This document shows, piece after piece, positions 1 through 4,322 of a stretch of DNA of 5,307 bases. The stretch lies in NCBI GenBank assembly GCA_012960055.1, contig DUCA01000081.1, forward strand, positions 1 to 5,307. Reading direction: 5' to 3'. This stretch comes from Cycloclasticus sp. GTDB taxonomy: Bacteria > Pseudomonadota > Gammaproteobacteria > Methylococcales > Cycloclasticaceae. Under the pieces are notes generated by a model that made no database searches, was not told where the DNA came from, and worked only from the letters and a program-made list of their open reading frames with translations. Positions within the stretch are counted from its first letter, which is position 1; each line of letters begins with the position of its first letter. The translations under genes were made by a program, and so were the position numbers.

Positions 1-58
1 GAACAGGTACGCCATATTCAGCAAACACCTGTTTTGCTTGGTATTCATGTAAATTCAT
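1..58 (-). CDS. sucC: Succinyl-CoA synthetase (ADP-forming) beta subunit, N-terminal fragment
   Basis: The fragment reads leftward from an ATG at 58-56 and is cut by the window edge after 19 codons. It begins MNLHEYQAKQ and continues VFAEYGVPV, which matches the highly conserved N-terminus of SucC, the start of its ATP-grasp domain. With SucD, this subunit makes the TCA-cycle enzyme that converts succinyl-CoA to succinate with nucleotide phosphorylation, in the cytoplasm. A good Shine-Dalgarno sequence (AAGGA within AAAGGAAGAAGA) lies about 6 nt before the ATG on the minus strand and supports this start. The gene is divergent from pilS, with 91 bp between the starts. From family knowledge sucD would be expected next, outside the window. 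The identification is firm despite the short length because the N-terminal signature is distinctive. Confidence 0.9.
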   Translation of the reverse strand, partial: MNLHEYQAKQVFAEYGVPV

Positions 59-92
59 TCTTCTTCCTTTGTTATTAACGCCAAAAACTTAA

Positions 93-128
93 TACCACCA
101 TTTTAGATGATTTTGCTAACAAAACCAA
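93..128 (-). promoter_or_regulatory. Candidate sigma-70 promoter for sucC
   Basis: On the minus strand, TTGGTT (128-123) and TAAAAT (105-100) are separated by exactly 17 bp, close to the TTGACA/TATAAT consensus. The predicted start near 93 would give a leader of about 35 nt with the sucC Shine-Dalgarno near its end. This suggests sucC has its own promoter rather than being read only from an upstream TCA-cycle operon. It is a pattern match in an AT-rich stretch and is unproven. Confidence 0.45.
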
Positions 129-150
129 TCAAACATCTATACTCAAAGTA
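113..150 (+). promoter_or_regulatory. Candidate sigma-70 promoter for pilS, possibly giving a leaderless mRNA
   Basis: TATACT at 138-143 is a good -10 element. TTGCTA at 113-118 could be the -35, though the 19-bp spacer is long. Transcription would be expected 6-8 nt after the -10, at about 149-151, which coincides with the A of the pilS ATG at 150. No Shine-Dalgarno-like purine run precedes this ATG. The two observations together suggest either leaderless translation or that the real start or promoter lies elsewhere. Confidence 0.4.
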
Positions 151-1781
151 TGTCTGTTGACCCAACGTCTAAAAACCTTATAAAGAGCTGTCCGTTCGGC
201 AGTGGTTTTTTTTTGCCCGCCAATCAAGCGTGGCAAACACTTAACATCTTTCACCGCTATCAAATCGTTTTGTCTGCGGCTCTTTTTGGCTTATTTATCA
301 GCCACACCGGGCCCTCTATTTTCGGCCAACACGATGCCAATTTATTCCAATCGGCCAGCTTAACGTATCTCGCACTGACCGTCTTTAGCAGCGTTTTTAT
401 TCGCCAGCCGTACCTTGCTTACACACGACAAGTGCAGTTCAAAATAATAACCGATATTATTTTATTAACCGTATTGATGCACGCCAGTGGCGGCATCACC
501 AGTGGCCTTGGCATGCTACTCGCCGTGAGCGTCGCTGCCGGTGCTTTATTGGCTGGCGGACAATGCGCATTAGCGTTTGCCGCCATCGCCACCTTTGCGG
601 TGCTGGGTGAACAAAGCTACGCTGATTTATCCCATGCGTTTGAAAAAACCGCCTATGCGTATGCCGCTGTTTTAAGCGCATCGTTCTTTACCATTTCCTT
701 ACTCGCGCTGGTACTGACAAAACGCGTTGAAACATCAGAGCAAATGACTCAACAGCAACGCCGTGAAATTGAAGACCTCGTGCAATTGAATGACTGCATC
801 ATTCAACATTTGCAGTCAGGCATTATCGTGGTCGACCAACATCATCATATCCGCTTAGCCAACGAAGCCGCCAGCCAACTATTTGGCCGACCGATGACCC
901 TTGGCAGGCCGCTGTCGGAGGCGTCAATACAAGGCGAGCAGTTATTAACACGCTGGCAAAACGTGCCGACTGAAAATACCGCGACGCTTTCGGCTAGTTC
1001 AACCTCGCCGCGGATTAAACTGCGCTTTAGCCGACTCGATAGCTTTATTGATGACACTTACATTATCTTTTTGGATGACCTTTCGTCTGTCGACCAGCAA
1101 ATACAACAAGGAAAGCTCGCCTCGTTGGGGCGATTAACCGCCAGTATCGCCCATGAAATTCGCAATCCCTTAGGCGCAATCAGCCATGCCGGCGAGTTAT
1201 TGTCCGAGTCGTCCGCCATTGAAAAAGAAGACCAGCGATTACTCGAGATCATTCATAACCACGCTGGACGCGTGAACAACATCGTTAAAAGCGTTCTGCA
1301 GTTGTCGCGGCAAGAAGAAAGCCATATTCAACGCGTTAGCTTACGAGCATGGCTCGCTGAATTTGAAACCCACTTTAACGAACAATTCGGACTCAGCCAA
1401 TCACCGTTTAAAATCACCCTTAGCGACGATATAAACGACGTCCACGTCGACCCGAATCAGCTTAAACAAATTATCGACAACCTGTGTGGTAACGCCCTAA
1501 CGTACGGCCAACGTGATTCAAGCAGGCCGGTTATCGACATACGCTGCGGACGACACGCCTCAAACCAACGCGTTTTTATCAGCGTATCGGACGACGGCGC
1601 CGGCATCGAGGAAAAGAATGTGGCGAAAATTTTTGAACCGTTCTACACCACCTCCGCGTGCGGAACTGGACTGGGGCTGTATATTTCCAGTCAACTTGCC
1701 GAGTTAAATCAGGCTAAATTAAGCTACTGCGCCAATGCACAAGGCGGCAGTCGATTCACCCTACATTTTAACCATCCCTAG
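150..1781 (+). CDS. pilS: Type IV pilus sensor histidine kinase PilS
   Basis: This 543-residue protein is close to the Pseudomonas PilS length (about 530). In order it shows a short cytoplasmic N-terminus, a hydrophobic region at about 38-190 compatible with six membrane segments, and a PAS-like domain at about 212-310. The kinase core follows: H-box AHEIRNP with phospho-acceptor His335, N-box DNLCGNA with Asn448, G1 DDGAG (481-485), F-box FEPF (495-498) and G2 GTGLGL (505-510). All catalytic motifs are intact. PilS autophosphorylates and passes phosphate to PilR; in Pseudomonas it senses PilA in the inner membrane and lowers pilA transcription when pilin is abundant. pilR begins 8 bp after the stop, so the two form an operon. 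The ATG at 150 is the only good start but lacks a Shine-Dalgarno; TTG at 213, right after a T tract, is a weaker alternative. Kinase identity is certain; the PilS name rests on architecture and neighbours. Confidence 0.93.
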   Translation: MSVDPTSKNLIKSCPFGSGFFLPANQAWQTLNIFHRYQIVLSAALFGLFISHTGPSIFGQHDANLFQSASLTYLALTVFSSVFIRQPYLAYTRQVQFKIITDIILLTVLMHASGGITSGLGMLLAVSVAAGALLAGGQCALAFAAIATFAVLGEQSYADLSHAFEKTAYAYAAVLSASFFTISLLALVLTKRVETSEQMTQQQRREIEDLVQLNDCIIQHLQSGIIVVDQHHHIRLANEAASQLFGRPMTLGRPLSEASIQGEQLLTRWQNVPTENTATLSASSTSPRIKLRFSRLDSFIDDTYIIFLDDLSSVDQQIQQGKLASLGRLTASIAHEIRNPLGAISHAGELLSESSAIEKEDQRLLEIIHNHAGRVNNIVKSVLQLSRQEESHIQRVSLRAWLAEFETHFNEQFGLSQSPFKITLSDDINDVHVDPNQLKQIIDNLCGNALTYGQRDSSRPVIDIRCGRHASNQRVFISVSDDGAGIEEKNVAKIFEPFYTTSACGTGLGLYISSQLAELNQAKLSYCANAQGGSRFTLHFNHP

Positions 1782-1789
1782 TTGAATAA

Positions 1790-3151
1790 ATGACGCAAGC
1801 ACTTGCCCTAATTGTTGACGACGAAGCCGATATTCTAGAACTGCTTGAAATCACCTTGTTACGCATGGGTATCGCGAGTAAATCAGCGCAAGACTTAAGC
1901 CAAGCGAAGGCGCTCTTAAAATACCATTCCTTTGATTTATGCCTGACCGACCTGCAATTACCCGACGGCAATGGGCTTGAGCTCGTTGAGCACATACAAA
2001 CACATTACCCCACCGTGCCGACCGCCGTTATCACCGCCTTCGGCAGCATGGAAACCGCCATTAATGCGCTCAAACTCGGCGCCTTTGATTTTGTTTCCAA
2101 ACCGGTCGAGCTGAAAAGTTTAAAGTGCCTGGTTAGCTCGGCGATTAAAATTAACCACCCGGTTGAACCCGTTGATCGGCGAAGCCGCAAACAATTACTC
2201 GGCGACTCCGCTGTGATGGCAAACGTGCGGGCAAGCATCGTCAAACTCGCGCGTAGCCAAGCACCCATCTATATCAGCGGTGATTCTGGCACCGGCAAAG
2301 AACTGGTCGCCCAGCTCATCCATCAAAAAGGCCCGCGCGCCAAACAAGCCTTTGTGCCGATTAACTGCGGCGCAATTCCCCACGAACTGATGGAAAGCGA
2401 ATTCTTTGGGCACCTCAAAGGCAGCTTTACCGGCGCCATTGCAAACAAAAAAGGCCTCTTCCAAACCGCCGACGGCGGCACCTTGTTCTTAGATGAAATT
2501 GCCGACTTACCGCTGCATATGCAAGTGAAATTACTGCGCGCGATTCAAGAAAAATCCATCCGACCCATCGGCAGCGATAAAGAAACACCCGTTGACGTCA
2601 GAATCCTCAGCGCCACTCACAAAGACTTAGGCGCACTGGTTGAACAAGGCGAGTTTCGACAAGACCTGTACTACCGAGTCAACGTTATCGAATTGCCCTT
2701 GCCTAAATTGAGCGCACGAAAAGAAGACATTCAGCTGCTCGTCCGTCATATTTTAGAAAAACTAGCCAAGCAACATCGTCAGGTTAAAATAGAGCTCAGC
2801 GATCAGGCCTTAAAAGCCCTCACGCAATACCGCTTTCCCGGTAACGTGCGTGAACTAGAAAACATACTCGAACGCGCCTTTACCCTCTGTGAAAACCAGC
2901 TCATACAAGAGACGGACATACAATTACCGAACATCGCACATAAAACCGCCCCCGTCAGCGCCGACCCCAGACAACAACCTCAACCGCCAACCGTCGCCTC
3001 CCTCGAAGACTATCTGGGCAGTTTGGAAAAAGAAGCCATCGTTAACGCATTGGAAAAAACACGTTGGAACAAAACCGCCGCCGCCAAAGCACTCGGCATT
3101 ACCTTTCGGGCATTACGCTATCGCTTAAAAAAACTCGGCTTAGAGGATTAG
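1790..3151 (+). CDS. pilR: Type IV pilus response regulator PilR, sigma-54 activator
   Basis: A 453-residue NtrC-family regulator with three domains. The receiver (about 1-120) has acidic pocket Asp10/Asp11, phosphorylation site Asp54 in TDLQLPDG, Thr82 and Lys104. The central AAA+ ATPase (about 140-370) has Walker A GDSGTGKE (164-171), the sigma-54-contacting GSFTGA loop (211-216, Ser in place of the usual Ala at the second position) and Walker B TLFLDE (231-236). A Fis-type helix-turn-helix (about 415-453) includes NKTAAAKALGI and a basic C-terminus. Phosphorylated PilR is expected to drive sigma-54 RNA polymerase at pilA, and a fitting promoter lies 140 bp beyond its stop. It follows pilS after 8 bp with no strong Shine-Dalgarno, which suggests translational coupling. 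All residues needed for phosphorylation, ATP hydrolysis and sigma-54 contact are present. Class certain; PilR specifically is supported by pilS and pilA on either side. Confidence 0.94.
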   Translation: MTQALALIVDDEADILELLEITLLRMGIASKSAQDLSQAKALLKYHSFDLCLTDLQLPDGNGLELVEHIQTHYPTVPTAVITAFGSMETAINALKLGAFDFVSKPVELKSLKCLVSSAIKINHPVEPVDRRSRKQLLGDSAVMANVRASIVKLARSQAPIYISGDSGTGKELVAQLIHQKGPRAKQAFVPINCGAIPHELMESEFFGHLKGSFTGAIANKKGLFQTADGGTLFLDEIADLPLHMQVKLLRAIQEKSIRPIGSDKETPVDVRILSATHKDLGALVEQGEFRQDLYYRVNVIELPLPKLSARKEDIQLLVRHILEKLAKQHRQVKIELSDQALKALTQYRFPGNVRELENILERAFTLCENQLIQETDIQLPNIAHKTAPVSADPRQQPQPPTVASLEDYLGSLEKEAIVNALEKTRWNKTAAAKALGITFRALRYRLKKLGLED

Positions 3152-3154
3152 CAC

Positions 3155-3177
3155 AAAGTGACCCACCGCGTCACTTT
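3155..3177 (+). terminator. Hairpin just after pilR, possible weak terminator or operator
   Basis: AAAGTGAC (3155-3162) and GTCACTTT (3170-3177) form a perfect 8-bp inverted repeat around a 7-nt spacer, starting 4 bp after the pilR stop codon. The position suits an end-of-operon hairpin, but no U-run follows (the next bases are ATGACC), so it is not a standard intrinsic terminator. It could stabilise the pilSR mRNA 3' end, act as a weak or rho-assisted terminator, or be a dyad protein-binding site in the pilA upstream region. Confidence 0.45.
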
Positions 3178-3257
3178 ATGACCTAAACGGCTAAAAACCC
3201 TCGCTCGGCGGCGTTTAATACGCAAGCGAAATTCAATTATTTCTCGTTAATAACAAG

Positions 3258-3287
3258 AGCTTAAGCCATTTAAACGCGCGTTAAGCT
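3258..3287. promoter_or_regulatory. Inverted repeat upstream of the pilA promoter, possible activator site
   Basis: AGCTTAA (3258-3264) and its exact reverse complement TTAAGCT (3281-3287) are 23 bp apart centre to centre, roughly two helical turns. The right arm ends 4 bp before the -24 element. Symmetric half-sites two turns apart are what a dimeric Fis-type activator could bind. Bacterial enhancer sites usually lie further upstream, however, and the TGTC-type motifs reported for Pseudomonas PilR are not seen here. The AT-rich context makes chance possible. Confidence 0.3.
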
Positions 3288-3291
3288 ACCT

Positions 3292-3307
3292 TGGCGCACA
3301 ACGTGCA
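3292..3307 (+). promoter_or_regulatory. Sigma-54 (-24/-12) promoter of pilA
   Basis: TGGCGCACAACGTGCA matches the sigma-54 consensus TGGCACG-N4-TTGCA. The invariant GG (3293-3294) and GC (3305-3306) are present and exactly 12 bp apart. Transcription is predicted to start near 3317-3318, giving a pilA leader of about 47 nt. The match, the position directly before pilA, and a sigma-54 activator encoded immediately upstream make this the best-supported regulatory site in the window. Confidence 0.85.
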
Positions 3308-3352
3308 TCCTTATCAATGCAAGATACGCAAGACACTCATTTTCATTTTAAT

Positions 3353-3357
3353 AAGGA
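3353..3357 (+). promoter_or_regulatory. Ribosome binding site that fixes the pilA start
   Basis: AAGGA lies 7 nt before the ATG at 3365. The alternative ATGs at 3317 (at the predicted transcription start) and 3383 (in frame, inside the leader peptide) have no comparable site, so 3365 is the preferred start. Confidence 0.75.
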
Positions 3358-3364
3358 CATCAAT

Positions 3365-3823
3365 ATGCAAAATTTACACACCATGAAACAAAACACTCAA
3401 AAAGGCTTTACGCTTATTGAATTAATGATCGTGGTAGCGATTATTGGTATTTTGGCGGCGATTGCTATTCCGGCTTATAGTGACTACACCTCTCGTGCAA
3501 AAGCAGCCGCGGCAATTGCAGAAATATCTTCTACTAAAACGGCAATTGCAGTTTGTAATGCAGAAACTGGTACTTTTACTGGGTGCAGCGCTGGTAGCAA
3601 TGGTGTACCAACCATTGGCCTAACTGATAATATTACTGTCGTAACCTCCGTTACTAACGGCATAACTACGGTGACTTCAGGTGCCACTACTACAGCTGGC
3701 CTCAACCTTACAATAGTAGACACCCCATCATTAACTGCTGGAGGCGCCAATATTACTTGGGCAAATGCAGGGACTATTTGTAATGCCACTCGCGGAATGA
3801 GATCAGGCCAGGGTGATTGCTAA
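3365..3823 (+). CDS. pilA: Type IV major pilin PilA (prepilin)
   Basis: A 152-residue prepilin. A 14-residue leader ending KG is followed by the class III cleavage motif G|FTLIELMIVVAI, with Phe1 (N-methylated in the family) and the essential Glu5 of the mature protein. Mature length is 138, typical of type IVa pilins. Mature residues 1-27 form the hydrophobic N-terminal helix with Pro22. The globular part is rich in Thr, Gly and Ala and has four cysteines (mature 50, 60, 125, 138). The 125/138 pair at the extreme C-terminus, Cys138 being the last residue, fits the C-terminal disulfide loop of this family; 50/60 may form a second, small loop. PilA is cut by the prepilin peptidase and assembled into pili for twitching, adhesion or DNA uptake. 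It has its own sigma-54 promoter and Shine-Dalgarno. Codons end in A or T more often than in pilS/pilR, perhaps from high expression or allele exchange. Assembly genes pilB/C/D are not in the window. Confidence 0.95.
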   Translation: MQNLHTMKQNTQKGFTLIELMIVVAIIGILAAIAIPAYSDYTSRAKAAAAIAEISSTKTAIAVCNAETGTFTGCSAGSNGVPTIGLTDNITVVTSVTNGITTVTSGATTTAGLNLTIVDTPSLTAGGANITWANAGTICNATRGMRSGQGDC

Positions 3824-3826
3824 CCA

Positions 3827-3864
3827 GGACAAATGGAGGACAAATGGGGTCGACAAATGGGGTC
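3827..3864 (+). repeat. Short array of truncated repeat heads (GACAAATGG units)
   Basis: Three units lie almost back to back, starting 4 bp after the pilA stop: GGACAAATGGA (3827-3837), GGACAAATGGGGTC (3838-3851) and GACAAATGGGGTC (3852-3864). The last is also the left edge of the long repeat that follows. The step is 11 then 13 bp. The pattern suggests repeated partial duplication or nested insertion at the left boundary of the long repeat. Confidence 0.65.
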
Positions 3865-4032
3865 AGACTCGAATTAATTGGCCTTCAACCCTAGATAAGA
3901 AAAGCCTCGGTTAACACCGGGGCTTTTTTTGCTTGAAAGACAAGATGCATAGGAATGGGGGGACAGACCACGGTTAATTTCAAAATCAAGGCCCAACCCG
4001 CTTAATTCCCCATAACTTTGGTCAAATAATTA
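3852..4032 (+). repeat. Long direct repeat, copy A (about 181 bp)
   Basis: This copy matches copy B at 4080-4259 with an offset of 228 bp, then 227 after one G-run length difference (6 versus 5 G). From the GGGGTCAGAC at 3859 I count six substitutions over about 174 bp, roughly 96% identity; the 7 bp to the left match less well. It contains a terminator hairpin at 3900-3930 and a second internal head, GGGGACAGACCACGG, at 3959. Near-inverted 12-bp sequences AATTAATTGGCC (3872-3883) and GGTCAAATAATT (4020-4031) flank the body. No protein is encoded. GGGGTCAGA/GGGGACAGACCAC motifs resemble sequences I recall near REP-associated IS200/IS605-like transposase genes, so a non-autonomous mobile repeat is possible; no transposase is present here. 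Confidence 0.85.
3900..3930 (+). terminator. Rho-independent terminator of pilA (repeat copy A)
   Basis: AAAAGCCTCGG (3900-3910) pairs with CCGGGGCTTTT (3917-3927) around loop TTAACA. The 11-bp stem has one G-U pair, and the T run continues to 3930. It lies 77 bp after the pilA stop, in the correct orientation. Read on the minus strand the G-U becomes an A-C mismatch, so it should work less well for nadA transcripts arriving from the right. Confidence 0.8.
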
Positions 4033-4079
4033 AAGCCTAGATGCCGGTTGTTAATTTCACCCAACAAAGAAAATAATTG
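4033..4079. other. Spacer between the two long repeats
   Basis: This is 47 bp of AT-rich sequence with no ORF or clear signal. It shares GGTTGTT and, about 15 nt further on, AGAAAATAAT with the flank to the right of copy B (GGTTGTT then 14 nt then AGAAAATAAT, within 4284-4314). That could mean the original duplicated unit was repeat plus flank, about 228 bp, with the flank since diverged. In AT-rich DNA the similarity may also be chance. Confidence 0.4.
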
Positions 4080-4259
4080 GATAAAGGGGGTCAGACTCGA
4101 ATTAATTGACCTTCGACCCTAGATAAGAAAAGCTTCGGTTAACACCGGGGCTTTTTTTGCTTGAAAGACAAGAAGCATAGGAATGGGGGACAGACCACGG
4201 TTAATTTCAAAATCAAGGCTCAACCCGCTTAATTCCTCATAACTTTGGTCAAATAATTA
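4080..4259 (+). repeat. Long direct repeat, copy B (about 180 bp)
   Basis: Second copy of the unit at 3852-4032. Its left edge is degenerate (GATAAAGGGGGTC against GACAAATGGGGTC). The inverted ends match better than in copy A: AATTAATTGACC (4100-4111) and GGTCAAATAATT (4247-4258) agree at 11 of 12 positions when one is reverse-complemented. It holds its own hairpin (4128-4158) and a second internal head, GGGGACAGACCACGG, at 4186. Homology stops 1 bp after the right inverted end, and the nadA stop codon is 63 bp further on. No ORF of note lies within it. Confidence 0.85.
4128..4158 (+). terminator. Rho-independent terminator, second copy (repeat copy B)
   Basis: AAAAGCTTCGG (4128-4138) pairs with CCGGGGCTTTT (4145-4155) around loop TTAACA, with T's to 4158. 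A C-to-T change relative to copy A turns one G-C pair into a second G-U, so the fold is kept on the plus strand but somewhat weaker. On the minus strand both become A-C mismatches. It may be a backup terminator for pilA, and at most a poor one for nadA. Confidence 0.65.
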
Positions 4260-4322
4260 TGACGCCATTCGGCTTAATTAAGTTGGTTGTTTTCTTTTAT
4301 TGAATAGAAAATAATAGCCACT
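4260..4322. other. Flank between copy B and the nadA stop codon
   Basis: This is 63 bp of AT-rich sequence immediately downstream of nadA. It contains the palindrome CTTAATTAAG (4273-4282) and a weak, interrupted hairpin (TTTTCT and AGAAAA arms, within 4289-4311) with no T run on the minus strand. I find no convincing intrinsic terminator for nadA here. Confidence 0.4.

Noticed and set aside
3230..3246. IHF binding site upstream of the pilA promoter (ATTCAATTATTTC)
   Set aside because: It deviates from the WATCAANNNNTTR consensus at two positions in AT-rich DNA, which is too weak to call.
3317..3364. ATG at 3317 as an upstream start for pilA, adding 16 residues
   Set aside because: It lies at the predicted sigma-54 transcription start, has no ribosome binding site, and would give a 30-residue leader, too long for a typical type IVa prepilin. 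The ATG at 3365 has AAGGA 7 nt upstream.
3484..3789. 101-codon minus-strand ORF inside pilA
   Set aside because: It is fully antisense to a clearly recognised pilin, has low-complexity Val/Ala/Pro composition expected from reading a Thr/Gly-rich gene backwards, and shows no family motif.
3852..4259. CRISPR array
   Set aside because: There are only two long (~180 bp) copies with a single spacer, a terminator within each, and no short regularly spaced repeats or cas genes.
4289..4311. Intrinsic terminator for nadA
   Set aside because: The stem is short, AT-only in large part and interrupted, and no T run follows on the minus strand.
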